Positions 1 through 8,224 of a DNA stretch of 49,950 bases are shown here, in pieces. Position 1 is the stretch's first letter; each line of letters begins with the position of its first letter. The stretch is taken from positions 1-49,950 of the forward strand of contig JAPKBM010000013.1 of assembly GCA_026421205.1 (NCBI GenBank), written 5' to 3'. Source of the DNA: Planctomycetota bacterium. Its GTDB lineage: Bacteria > Planctomycetota > UBA1135. The position numbers were made by a program, and so were the translations under genes. The notes under the pieces were generated by a model that saw nothing but the letters and a program-made list of their open reading frames with translations, made no database searches and was not told where the DNA came from.

Positions 1-120
1 TTCACGCCAACGGCTGCCGCCAGATGGAACACGGCGTCAACCCCAGAAACAACGTTGTCTACTAGGTCACTGTTCAGAATCGATCCGAGTCCAACAAGAG
101 GTCTCCTCTCTTCGTCTTGA
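1..120 (-). CDS. Partial NAD-dependent sugar epimerase/dehydratase (fragment at window edge)
   Basis: Reading the minus strand from about 120 towards 1 gives a fragment ending in the short motifs GSILNSDLVDNVV and VDAVFHLAAAVGV. In the extended short-chain dehydrogenase family (UDP-glucuronate decarboxylase and related NAD-dependent epimerases) this corresponds to the region after the Rossmann glycine motif, where an aspartate-rich strand leads to HLAA. The gene would continue beyond the left edge. The N-terminal glycine motif is not found upstream: the frame runs into the start of the lipoprotein gene on the other strand. The gene is therefore incomplete on both sides, which suggests a sequence join near bases 85-120. 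The family call rests on about 30 residues. Confidence 0.45.
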
Positions 121-178
121 AGAAGAAGAGTTGCGCGACGCGCTCTCTTTGATTGAGTCCCAAAACACAAATAGGTGA
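2..178 (+). CDS. C-terminal end of an unidentified protein upstream of the pilus operon
   Basis: The plus-strand frame is open from base 2 to a TGA at 176-178. That stop overlaps the GTG start of the next gene as GTGA, like the other tight junctions of this operon. The last 25 or so residues (VQQEVSSLRLEEEELRDAL and beyond) are acidic, leucine-spaced and look like a helix or coiled coil. The first 25 residues are arginine- and glutamine-rich and do not look like protein. Only the right part, from about base 90, is likely to be real coding sequence. No family can be named from so little sequence. Confidence 0.35.
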   Translation, partial: SRQRLPPDGTRRQPQKQRCLLGHCSESIRVQQEVSSLRLEEEELRDALSLIESQNTNR

Positions 179-1257
179 ACCCCATGAAGAAGCTCTCTCT
201 CCTTCCCCTGACCTTGCTCGCAGCTTGCGCTTCTGCGCCCGAAACCGCCGAATTTCCGGAACGGATTACGTCGGCCGACGCGCCGATCGAAGCCAGCGAT
301 TGGGCGGAAGCCCGCAGTGAAGTTCTCCGCACCTTTGCTTTCCGGGCCCTTGAAAAGGGTCTGATTGAAGAAGCACGCGGTTACTTACAAGAAGCTTGCG
401 ACTTGGATGAACGTGACGCGCAGTCTCACATCACTTTGGCACGCTTGTACCTTGCCGAAGGCGATGTCCGTGCATCCTTGGCTTACGCAGAACGCGCCGC
501 ACATGCCCATCCGGAAAATGCGCAAGCTAATTTAGTTTACGCCGCCGCTCTTGCAGAGAACAACCATGTGGAAAAAGCCAACCGCGTTTTAGAAAACACG
601 TGGAAGCGTTCCGAAAATGATCCGTCCATGGCCCGCGTACTCATCACGCACTACGCCGCCGGCGCCGGTTCCGACGTCGCCCACGCATTCGTCAAGCAAA
701 TGCTTTTAGAACGACCCGCCAGCGCCAACGCTTGGGCTGCCGCAGGGGATTTATTCTTGGCTGATGGCGCCTTGGATGAGTCCGCCGACGCCTACCGACG
801 GGCTTTAGAATTGGATTCTTCCCTGAAAACGCCTCGCTCCTTGGCATCCCGCTTGGGGCAAGATGCAACATCGGAAGACCCGGTTCTCCGCGCCGCTGCT
901 AAGGCAGAAAAAGAAGGTGATTACGCCGCATCAGAACGACTTCTCCGCTTTCTCCACAGCTCTAAGCCCAAGGACTCGGAAGCTCAAATTGCACTTGCCC
1001 GCGTGCTTTGGCGCCAAAATCGTCTTGCCGAAGCAGATCAATTGCTGGAAGCCGTCCCTGAATCTGCCAAAAACTGGCAGGTGGCCCTATTGGAAGCCAA
1101 AGTGGCCTTTTCCTCTAAAAAGTGGGAGAAAGCACGAGGAAGCCTCCTTTTGTCCCGCCAACTCCGCCCAGGACTTCGAGCTACCGAACTTCTTTTGACC
1201 CACGTTCAGAAGCAAATCGCTGAAGAAAAAGCAGCGAATATGCCGAAAGACCTCTAG
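175..1257 (+). CDS. TPR-repeat lipoprotein of the pilus/secretion operon
   Basis: This is a predicted outer-membrane or periplasmic lipoprotein of 360 residues. It has a short basic N-terminus (MKK), a hydrophobic stretch and a lipobox LAAC at residues 15-18. The body is helical tetratricopeptide repeats: A/L/Y-spaced 34-residue units around residues 55-120 (YLQEACDLDERDAQSH, YAERAAHAHPENAQAN), again around 185-215 and near the C-terminus. TPR lipoproteins such as PilF/PilW commonly support assembly of pilus or secretin complexes; a scaffold role here is inferred from position just ahead of the assembly ATPase. The start may be GTG at 175, overlapping the upstream stop, or ATG at 184, which gives a slightly shorter signal peptide. 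Only 3 bases separate it from the next gene. Confidence 0.8.
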   Translation: MNPMKKLSLLPLTLLAACASAPETAEFPERITSADAPIEASDWAEARSEVLRTFAFRALEKGLIEEARGYLQEACDLDERDAQSHITLARLYLAEGDVRASLAYAERAAHAHPENAQANLVYAAALAENNHVEKANRVLENTWKRSENDPSMARVLITHYAAGAGSDVAHAFVKQMLLERPASANAWAAAGDLFLADGALDESADAYRRALELDSSLKTPRSLASRLGQDATSEDPVLRAAAKAEKEGDYAASERLLRFLHSSKPKDSEAQIALARVLWRQNRLAEADQLLEAVPESAKNWQVALLEAKVAFSSKKWEKARGSLLLSRQLRPGLRATELLLTHVQKQIAEEKAANMPKDL

Positions 1258-1260
1258 AGC

Positions 1261-3213
1261 ATGTCCAAAACACGCACCTCCTCCCTTCCAGGAGTTTCTC
1301 TTCCGGAATCACTCCACGGCTCCCGCGCCGAGGAGTTGGAGCGTTTGTGGGATGCCCTCCTCCCCGAATCTGAAGCCACCTTGGACGGCGCCGTCGTCAC
1401 CATGCTGGATTCCCAGGGTCTCACCCTTTTGTTGGACGGGCTCGACAAACTGCGCCATGCCGGCACGCGCGTGTGCATCGCCGACGCATCCCCTACCTTG
1501 CGGGCTGCACAAAAAGCATTGCGTCTTGCCGACCGCTTACCTTTGGAGCAAGAGGAGCAAGAAGTCGGAGAAAACCAAGGCAAGCGACTGGGTGAAATAT
1601 TGTTGGACTTGGGTTTTTTAAAAACTAAAGATATTGATGCTGCTCTGGAAGAAGCCGCCACCATGCCGGGTACTTACCTCGGTCAAGTTCTTCTTCAGCA
1701 CAAAAAAATCAATGAGGATCAACTCTCCTACGCCCTAGCGTTGCAACATGGCCTCCCTTTCGTCAAGCCGGTGCGTGACCGCGTCTTGGACGTCACCTTG
1801 TCTAACCGCATCCCCTTGGCCGACCTTCGCTCACACGGCGCGCTTCCTTTCTTGCAAAACGGGCGCACCTTGGCGGTTGCTCTACAAGACCCCTCCGACG
1901 TTTACGCCTTAGATTTAGTGCGCGAATGCACAGGCCTTCAAGTAGTTCCATCCGTTTCCACGCCCCAAGAAATCCAAGATGGTTTGGACCGCATTCAACG
2001 CAGTCACGCGGGAGAAGCGGAAGTTTCCCCAACAACGCCATGCACACCCATGGAGGATGTCGGCGCGGAAGAACGTTTCGACCGAATTTTGCTTGCAGCC
2101 TTGATTGAAGATGCTTCCGATATTCACTTGGAGCCTGACGAAGAAGGCTGGATGTTGCGCTACCGTGTGGACGGAAAACTTCGGGAAGTAGAACGTATGT
2201 CAAAGCCCATCGGCCATGCCCTTTGCGCACGTATCAAAGTTTTGGCCGACTGTGACATCAGTGAAAAACGTCTGCCCCAAGATGGTCGCATTCGTTTTCA
2301 AGACGGAAGCCGTGACGTGGATCTCCGCGTCAACACCTTGCCAACCGTACACGGTGAAAAGTCTGTGATGAGAATTCTAGACCGCAAGTCCTTCAACCCA
2401 AGCCTAGAAGACCTTGGTCTCGCCGATGGCAACTTGCAACGCCTCCGAGATTCCATTCACGCACCGCACGGACTAGTTTTAGTCACAGGCCCCACGGGTT
2501 CCGGTAAAACGACCACGCTGTACTCCGCGCTTAGTGAAATCGTCACTCCAGAGATCAACGCATCCACTGTGGAAAATCCGGTGGAACGCACGCTTCCCGG
2601 CGTGAACCAAACGCAAGTCAACTTCAAAGCTGGTTTGGGTTTTGACACCTGCTTACGCGCCCTACTTCGTCAAGACCCAGACGTCTTGATGATTGGTGAA
2701 ATCCGCGATGCAGAAACTGCAGAAATTGCAGTGGAAGCCGCGCTCACCGGCCACTTGGTCTTGGCAACACTTCACACTAATGATGCCCCCAGTGCCGCTA
2801 CGCGCTTAACTCAAATGGGCGTCGAACCTTTTCTCATTTCCGCAACGCTGCGTGCTGTCATGGCGCAACGCTTGGTGCGTCGATTGTGTGATGCCTGTAA
2901 GCACTCCGTCACCCACCCTGATGCGGTTCTTGAAAAATATGCGCACCTCGGATTAACTTCGGGTCCGCATTACGGTGCCGAAGGCTGCCCTGCTTGCCGA
3001 GGTACCGGCTACAGCGGACGATGCGGTGTATTCGAAGTCATGGGAATCAACGGTGCCATGCAAGATCACATCTCCTCTAATCCCTCTTCTTCCGAACTCC
3101 GCAAGCACGCACTGGAAGATGGCATGGATGCACTCTTGGTAGATGCGCTCCGCCGGGTCAACGCCGGAGAAACTACCTTGGAAGAAGCCTTGAGAGCCGG
3201 GGGCAGCGAATGA
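1261..3213 (+). CDS. GspE/PilB-type secretion or pilus assembly ATPase with N-terminal STAS-like domain
   Basis: This is a cytoplasmic hexameric ATPase powering pilin or pseudopilin assembly (650 residues). Residues about 265-630 are the canonical core: Walker A GPTGSGKTTT at 410-419, an acidic box near VENPVE at 438-443, Walker B DVLMIGEIRD at 474-483, a His box around HLVLATLHTND, and a zinc-binding four-cysteine motif (C543, C546, C576, C579). Residues about 105-245 match the MshEN/GspE N-terminal domain (LGEILLDLGFL, GQVLLQ). Ahead of it, residues about 10-97 resemble a STAS/MlaB-like domain: MLDSQGLTLLLDGL, then HAGTRVCIADASPTL and a final helix LRLADRL. I do not know of STAS as a usual GspE partner. 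The stop overlaps gspF by 4 bases, so the two are translationally coupled. Confidence 0.93.
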   Translation: MSKTRTSSLPGVSLPESLHGSRAEELERLWDALLPESEATLDGAVVTMLDSQGLTLLLDGLDKLRHAGTRVCIADASPTLRAAQKALRLADRLPLEQEEQEVGENQGKRLGEILLDLGFLKTKDIDAALEEAATMPGTYLGQVLLQHKKINEDQLSYALALQHGLPFVKPVRDRVLDVTLSNRIPLADLRSHGALPFLQNGRTLAVALQDPSDVYALDLVRECTGLQVVPSVSTPQEIQDGLDRIQRSHAGEAEVSPTTPCTPMEDVGAEERFDRILLAALIEDASDIHLEPDEEGWMLRYRVDGKLREVERMSKPIGHALCARIKVLADCDISEKRLPQDGRIRFQDGSRDVDLRVNTLPTVHGEKSVMRILDRKSFNPSLEDLGLADGNLQRLRDSIHAPHGLVLVTGPTGSGKTTTLYSALSEIVTPEINASTVENPVERTLPGVNQTQVNFKAGLGFDTCLRALLRQDPDVLMIGEIRDAETAEIAVEAALTGHLVLATLHTNDAPSAATRLTQMGVEPFLISATLRAVMAQRLVRRLCDACKHSVTHPDAVLEKYAHLGLTSGPHYGAEGCPACRGTGYSGRCGVFEVMGINGAMQDHISSNPSSSELRKHALEDGMDALLVDALRRVNAGETTLEEALRAGGSE

Positions 3214-4370
3214 GCTTTGGGCTTCTCTTCAAAGCCAAACCAGCCACCGATGCCGCCTTGGGTGGCGCGGTGGTTGGAAACATTTCCACGCAAAAAAAAA
3301 TCGTGGCGGAAACTAATGTTTTGATGGACTCCAAAATCAAGCTCAAAGCAAAGGCATCGCTCCATATCTTGATCCAGCTCAAAGCCATGTTGGAAGCAGG
3401 CGTCCCTTTGCTTGCCGCCATGCGCACTTTAATTGTGCACGCCGAAACGCCGGCGTCGGGAAAAGCTCTGCGGAAAATTACGCAGATTGTGGAGAACGGA
3501 CATGACTTAAGTTTCGCCATGCAGTGTCTTCCCCGCTGTTTCGAACCCTTCGTCGTCCACCTTCTTGCCGCAGGTGAACAATCGGGCGCAATGGATCAGT
3601 CCTTAGGACGCTCCATTGATTTGCTACGCAAACAAATTGAACTCGGCGGGAAAATTCGCGGGGCATTGGCCTACCCTGGATTTCTTCTCTTCATGACCAT
3701 GGCCATGACCACGGGAATCTTAGTTCTCCTTGTTCCAAAGTTTGAGTCCATGCTCATGAGCAAGCCCGACCAACTTCCGGGCACCACCAAACTCGTCCTT
3801 GCCGCCAGTGCATTTTTAAGAGACTCGCCAATGGCCGCACTGATTGCCGCCTCTTTCCTCCTGGGTGGCTCATACGCGCTGATGAAAAGCAAAAAAGCTC
3901 AGGGCGCTGCGTTTGAATTGGCCGGACACATTCCTGTTCTTGGCACCTTCATCCGCAAAGCTTACTTAGCACGCTCCGTCAGCACCCTAGCCCTCACCTT
4001 GGAATGTGGCGTTCCCATCTTGGCAGGCATTGAACACGCGCGCGAGGTTGCCCGACTCCCTCGCCTGCAATCCCTTTGGGAAAGTGCGGGCGTCGTCGTT
4101 CGTGATGGCCACCCCATGTATACGGCCTTCGAAGATGCCAACCTCCCTCCCGCACTCATTCAAATGATGATTGCCGGAGAATCTTCCGGTTGCTTAGATG
4201 AAAGCCTCAGCACTGCTGCTGACTTCTTAGACCGAGAAACGCAAACGGCTCTCAACACCTTTACCACATTGCTTGGCCCAGCCACCGTCATGCTTGCAGG
4301 TGCCGTCGTTGGGTTCATCGTCATCGCTTTGATGACTCCCATTCTTCAAATGGCAAAATTCGTTGGCTAA
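3210..4370 (+). CDS. GspF/PilC-type inner-membrane platform protein
   Basis: This is a 386-residue polytopic membrane protein that anchors the assembly ATPase and helps extract pilins from the membrane. Two homologous T2SSF domains are visible. The first (about residues 50-175) contains LKAMLEAGVPLLAAM and ends in a membrane segment (GFLLFMTMAMTTGILVLLVP). The second (about 250-375) contains LALTLECGVPILAGIE and MIAGESSGCLDESL and ends with a membrane helix GAVVGFIVIALMTPIL. A third hydrophobic stretch lies near residues 205-225. The first 40 residues are low in recognisable features. Start ATG overlaps the ATPase stop (ATGA). The order E-F-pseudopilins is the usual type II secretion/type IV pilus order. 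Confidence 0.93.
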   Translation: MSFGLLFKAKPATDAALGGAVVGNISTQKKIVAETNVLMDSKIKLKAKASLHILIQLKAMLEAGVPLLAAMRTLIVHAETPASGKALRKITQIVENGHDLSFAMQCLPRCFEPFVVHLLAAGEQSGAMDQSLGRSIDLLRKQIELGGKIRGALAYPGFLLFMTMAMTTGILVLLVPKFESMLMSKPDQLPGTTKLVLAASAFLRDSPMAALIAASFLLGGSYALMKSKKAQGAAFELAGHIPVLGTFIRKAYLARSVSTLALTLECGVPILAGIEHAREVARLPRLQSLWESAGVVVRDGHPMYTAFEDANLPPALIQMMIAGESSGCLDESLSTAADFLDRETQTALNTFTTLLGPATVMLAGAVVGFIVIALMTPILQMAKFVG

Positions 4371-4372
4371 TC

Positions 4373-4822
4373 ATGCAGAGTTCTTCTTCACTCCAAGTCT
4401 CACGCCTTCGCAAAGACGGCGGATTCACCTTGTTGGAAGTTGCCATTGCGGTCGTTCTCATCCTTATGGTCGGCACCACAGCGATTGCATCCTTACGTAG
4501 CGGAATTCGCACCCTCACTGGGGCAGAACAATCTTCAATCGCCGTCGGCGCAATTCGTGAACTGCGCGAATACACCTATCGCTTCACGATGGAAGAACTG
4601 GACGCACTGCATGACACCCAAATGATTCCCGTCTTGGGAAACGGGGAAGCTATGCCCGGTGCCGGTGCGCTACAGATCCATCTTGATGTGGAGGCCATGG
4701 ATGATTTGGACCCTTCCGTCATCGTCCTCCCCACAGCATCCCGCACACGCCGCATTACCGCCCAAGCTTGGTCTGGCGGTCGGCAACTCTTGGAGGCAGC
4801 ATGGCTGGCCACGGAACACTAA
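4373..4822 (+). CDS. GspI-like minor pseudopilin
   Basis: This 149-residue protein has a class III prepilin signal: a 17-residue basic leader ending in GG, then mature FTLLEVAIAV with the conserved glutamate at mature position 5, followed by about 20 hydrophobic residues. Prepilin peptidase would cut after G17 and N-methylate F18. Length and the FTLLEV start fit GspI-type minor pseudopilins, which form the tip of the type II secretion pseudopilus. It starts 2 bases after the platform gene and its end overlaps the next pseudopilin gene by 22 bases. GspI versus GspV/PilV naming is uncertain; the prepilin assignment is firm. Confidence 0.82.
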   Translation: MQSSSSLQVSRLRKDGGFTLLEVAIAVVLILMVGTTAIASLRSGIRTLTGAEQSSIAVGAIRELREYTYRFTMEELDALHDTQMIPVLGNGEAMPGAGALQIHLDVEAMDDLDPSVIVLPTASRTRRITAQAWSGGRQLLEAAWLATEH

Positions 4823-5262
4823 AACGCGGCTTCACCCTGATGGAGTTGGTTGTTGTCTTAGCCATGGCCATCGCCCTGATTGCTTTGGCCGTTCCTGCCA
4901 TGCAAAGCCAAGACATCGTGGGGTCGGAAGTACGCCGTGTCATCGCCGACGCCGTCCGCGCCCGCAGTCACGCACGCACCACGTGGACTTCCACAACTTT
5001 AGTCATTGACGCCGATCAAGGTCGATGGCGGCCCGTTGGCGCAAATGGCATTGCCTTGGATGGTCCCACCGCCGACGCCAACGGCTGGAGACACCTCAAT
5101 CCGAGTGTCCAATTCACCACCAGTCAAAACTTCACCTTTTTGGCGAGCGGGAAAATGCCATCTCCAGTCTCCTTACGTTTTCAATCCGGAGATACGACCT
5201 GGCTCTTAAAAGGCCACTCGTTAACGGGCAACCTCGAAGCCCAAGAAGAGGTCGGGCCATGA
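4801..5262 (+). CDS. GspH-like minor pseudopilin
   Basis: This is a 153-residue prepilin. I chose ATG 4801 because it gives a compact 10-residue leader (MAGHGTLKRG) before the mature end FTLMELVVVLAM; a longer version from 4768 would add 11 residues with no pilin character. F11 and E15 are the methylated residue and conserved mature Glu5. The helix LVVVLAMAIALIALAVPAM fits GspH/FimT, as does the following region with VRRVIADAVRARSHA. The C-terminal beta-rich part (WRPVGANG, FTFLASGKM) resembles the GspH head. It overlaps the preceding gene by 22 bases and the following gene by 4 bases. Confidence 0.82.
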   Translation: MAGHGTLKRGFTLMELVVVLAMAIALIALAVPAMQSQDIVGSEVRRVIADAVRARSHARTTWTSTTLVIDADQGRWRPVGANGIALDGPTADANGWRHLNPSVQFTTSQNFTFLASGKMPSPVSLRFQSGDTTWLLKGHSLTGNLEAQEEVGP

Positions 5263-5795
5263 AAATACGTCGGCTTCATGCGCAAGCGGGTTTCTCTATT
5301 GCCGAAGTCATGGTGGCAACCACGGTGGCCATGCTTTTGTTGTTTGGTGCACTTTATGGAACTGGGGAAACATTTGCCGTGGTTCGCGAAGGCGATGCAC
5401 GCATTCATACGCAAGTTCACGCGCGACGCATTTTGGATCGCCTTTTGAAAGACTGTCGCTACGCTTCGGAGTTGGAAGTCATCGGCGATGCCGAGACGCA
5501 ATGGACCCTTCAAATCACCCCAGGCGGAACCGCCTCGCCGTTGACTTGGACTTGGACAGCCGCCAGCAAAGAACTCACCTTGGCGGACAACTTAGATTCA
5601 GAAACGGTTATTCAAGGTTTAAACACATTCCAACTTAAGACCCTTACCGAATGGGTCGATGAGGAAGAGGTCGTCACTCAAGTGTCCGTGGAATGGAATC
5701 TCTCCGTGAACGCAGGCTCTGAAACCGGCGCCGCCACCCTTAACCGCACCATTGACCTTGGTGCTGCCACCTGGGTCCGAAGCCATGTCCGTTAA
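5259..5795 (+). CDS. GspJ-like minor pseudopilin
   Basis: This 178-residue prepilin starts at the ATG overlapping the previous stop (ATGA). It has an 11-residue leader MKIRRLHAQAG, mature FSIAEVMVATTVAMLLL with Glu at mature position 5, and a helix running to about residue 45. The segment RILDRLLKDCRYASELEV and the beta-rich C-terminal half fit the GspJ/PilW type, whose head domain is larger than those of GspH and GspI. With the neighbours it completes an I-H-J minor pseudopilin set. Its stop lies 8 bases inside the next gene. Confidence 0.8.
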   Translation: MKIRRLHAQAGFSIAEVMVATTVAMLLLFGALYGTGETFAVVREGDARIHTQVHARRILDRLLKDCRYASELEVIGDAETQWTLQITPGGTASPLTWTWTAASKELTLADNLDSETVIQGLNTFQLKTLTEWVDEEEVVTQVSVEWNLSVNAGSETGAATLNRTIDLGAATWVRSHVR

Positions 5796-6978
5796 ACCCC
5801 TTCCTCGCCATCTCACCCCTGACGCCCACAACGGCGCAGTCTTGCTCATGGCGCTCTTAGTCACCGGCATGTTGGCACTGGCTTCGCTATCTTTCTCCTC
5901 AAGCGTGAGTGGTCAAATCGGTGTGGCCCGCAACGAAGCCTCTTCGCTTCATTCCGAACTCGCCGCACAGTCTGCGCTGGAATACGCCCGCCGACGCCTT
6001 CTCCTAGACCCCACTTGGGCAGGCACGGGCATTCAAGCTATTCAGCTTTCTGACGGAACGTCCTTCACTGTCGAGCGAGAGGTCGGCGATGTGTCCAACA
6101 TCAACCCCACCGAAGTTTCCTTAACCTTGGAAGGATCTCAATATGGCAAGGCGTTCACGCGCCTGCAAACTACCGTGGAAGTTCAGCCAGGAGACCCCGT
6201 CCGAGACAAAGCGCTCTCCATTTTGGGTGGGCGAGCCAGCGGGTCGAACATCACCGTAGAAGGCGATATCCTTTGGGTGGACGCTCCCGGCTACCTCCGC
6301 GATTACCGAAAAGGTCGGAATTGGGTTGCCGCTCCCTTCGTCCCGGCCCTCATTCAATTCTCTCGCCTTAATCTCTTCGGAAAACTTTGGAAGTGCAGTA
6401 ACAAAATATACGGCACTCCCAGAAGAGAACGTAAGGTCGACAAAGAGATTCACGCTCCTGGTTGGGACATGAAATCATGGCTGGAACCGGGCAAAGACCG
6501 GCGGATTTATAAAAACATACGTCAGCTCAAGAACCTCCACCTCAAGCAAACAGCCGTAGTCATCCTCAAGCCCGGCGCAGAACTTCACTTGGAAAATGTT
6601 CAACTCCTCGGTGGCCTAGTCGTTTTTCTCGAATCCGACGCACACTCTCACGCCAAACCGCGCAATAAAATTATCCTTAAGGGAAAATGTATCATCGGAA
6701 AAGGCGAAAACTACTTAGGGATTCTGGCTCCGGGTTGCCGCCTTCGCACGGACAACGGGAAACACAAGATATTTGGTGTGAACTTACTTCACTCCATCGC
6801 TCGCATGCGACGCAGTCTCTGTGACGGATTAACGGTGGTCTTGAATGACGCCCAAGACATCCGTGACTCTACCTTCCGCTGGGACTCCAATGCTGCTGAA
6901 AACCCTCCCGAAGGGATTGAGTTCTTCGGTGAACTGCCTTCGGTGAATATGGCTTCGTTGCACGAAGTGTACGAATAA
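5785..6978 (+). CDS. GspK/PilX-like large pseudopilin, first of two tandem paralogues
   Basis: The start at ATG 5785 overlaps the end of the GspJ-like gene and gives 397 residues. The N-terminus has a leader ending NG, then AVLLMALLVTGMLALASLSF. This resembles GspK in lacking the Glu at mature position 5, as expected for the pseudopilin at the pseudopilus tip. SALEYARRRLLLDPTW matches the PilX/GspK stem. The C-terminal 280 residues are not the usual GspK fold that I can recognise: they contain motifs (APGWDMKSWLEPG, HLENVQLLGGLVVF, NPPEGIEFFGELP) repeated in the next gene. The repeated short strand pattern in 260-380 looks like a beta-helix or beta-sandwich. It probably sits at the tip or is exported by the system. 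Confidence 0.7.
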   Translation: MSVKPLPRHLTPDAHNGAVLLMALLVTGMLALASLSFSSSVSGQIGVARNEASSLHSELAAQSALEYARRRLLLDPTWAGTGIQAIQLSDGTSFTVEREVGDVSNINPTEVSLTLEGSQYGKAFTRLQTTVEVQPGDPVRDKALSILGGRASGSNITVEGDILWVDAPGYLRDYRKGRNWVAAPFVPALIQFSRLNLFGKLWKCSNKIYGTPRRERKVDKEIHAPGWDMKSWLEPGKDRRIYKNIRQLKNLHLKQTAVVILKPGAELHLENVQLLGGLVVFLESDAHSHAKPRNKIILKGKCIIGKGENYLGILAPGCRLRTDNGKHKIFGVNLLHSIARMRRSLCDGLTVVLNDAQDIRDSTFRWDSNAAENPPEGIEFFGELPSVNMASLHEVYE

Positions 6979-7018
6979 GACTGAAGAGCTCCATCCGGCC
7001 TCCGACAAGGAGAGTAGG

Positions 7019-8224
7019 ATGAAAGAAAGCACACACACAAAGCAACAAGGGTCCGTTTTACTCCTTGTTTTGATTCTTAGCGGACTCTTTGCCAGCTTAG
7101 CCTTAGGTTTTCGTGCGTCGACCACGGCACAGCTTGAAACCACACGACTTAGCATCGGAGAGCTCCACGCGGACTTGGCTCTGCAGTCTGGACTAGAGCA
7201 CGCGCAACGTCGGCTTACGCTTGACCCAGATTGGCAAGGGATGAACCAGCCTCTTTACTACATGAATTCTTCTTCGTTCTTGGTTAAAGAAGAGGCGGGC
7301 ACTTACCGCATCCAGGGTGACCGAGATCTTGCCCATGCGGAACTTAGCGTGCAGCTGCAAGCGGAAGCACAAAGCGGAATAGGAGACAAGGCCTTGGTTG
7401 CGCTTGGCGGTGCTGTTTCACTTGAAGGTGTTCATATCACAGGGGAGCTCGTGTTGGCCGACGCTCCCGGATCTGTTTTAGATTGGGAAATGAGCGCTGA
7501 AGGGAACGGAAATTGGGTGCCAGGCGGAGCGTCAGCATACGAGGATTTCCTTCTCACCGGCACTCACATCACAGACACGCTTTGGAAATTTACGGACACC
7601 ACCTACCTTGGATTCCAAACGGATGAGCAAAAAAGAACGGAGCCCGTTCGGATGCCTGCGTGGGACTTGGACACTTGGCTGATTCCGGGGAATGACCGCG
7701 TCATCTTTCAGGACGTCACTTTATTAGAACACCAAACCCTTCATAAAACGGCAGTCTTTCGACTGAAGGAAGGAGAAATACTTTCCCTTAAGCACTGCAG
7801 ACTTCTTGGCGGAGTCGTCATTTGGGCACCCAAAACGTATGACCTTCGGCAAGATCCCCGAAATACCGTCCAAGTGGAATCGTGTCACATCGGCAATGGG
7901 GCTCTCCCCCACGTTGGCCTTCTTGCTCCTGCCGCAAAAGTGAAAACGGAAGGCGGCGGATCACAATACCATGGGCTTTGCTTTTGGAATGCTCTCGACG
8001 ACCTGAAAAGTTCCCAAATCATCGGCATCCTCATCGTCGTCAATGAGATAGATGATTTGAGATGGAGCCAAGTGGTTCACGATCCACAAACCGGCAAGAA
8101 CCCTCCTGAAGGTGTTCTCCTGGGAAATGCCCAGCCCGGCGCATCCATTACGGAATTAACGGAACGTTACGCCGACGTCAGCCCGTCACTTTCTTTGGAA
8201 CTGTCCGTAGCAATGCCATGGTAA
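7019..8224 (+). CDS. GspK/PilX-like large pseudopilin, second tandem paralogue
   Basis: This 401-residue protein is homologous along its whole length to the preceding gene but strongly diverged. Matching blocks are LALQSGLEHAQRRLTLDPDW, VLADAPGS, MPAWDLDTWLIPGNDR, LKHCRLLGGVVIW, LLAPAAKVKTEGG and NPPEGVLLG. The leader ends QQG and the mature end SVLLLVLILSG again lacks Glu5. A Shine-Dalgarno sequence (AAGGAG) precedes the start, in contrast to the overlapping starts before it, so this copy may be translated independently across a 40-base gap. Its 3' end overlaps the convergent epimerase gene by 58 bases. Function is inferred from the operon only. Confidence 0.7.
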   Translation: MKESTHTKQQGSVLLLVLILSGLFASLALGFRASTTAQLETTRLSIGELHADLALQSGLEHAQRRLTLDPDWQGMNQPLYYMNSSSFLVKEEAGTYRIQGDRDLAHAELSVQLQAEAQSGIGDKALVALGGAVSLEGVHITGELVLADAPGSVLDWEMSAEGNGNWVPGGASAYEDFLLTGTHITDTLWKFTDTTYLGFQTDEQKRTEPVRMPAWDLDTWLIPGNDRVIFQDVTLLEHQTLHKTAVFRLKEGEILSLKHCRLLGGVVIWAPKTYDLRQDPRNTVQVESCHIGNGALPHVGLLAPAAKVKTEGGGSQYHGLCFWNALDDLKSSQIIGILIVVNEIDDLRWSQVVHDPQTGKNPPEGVLLGNAQPGASITELTERYADVSPSLSLELSVAMPW

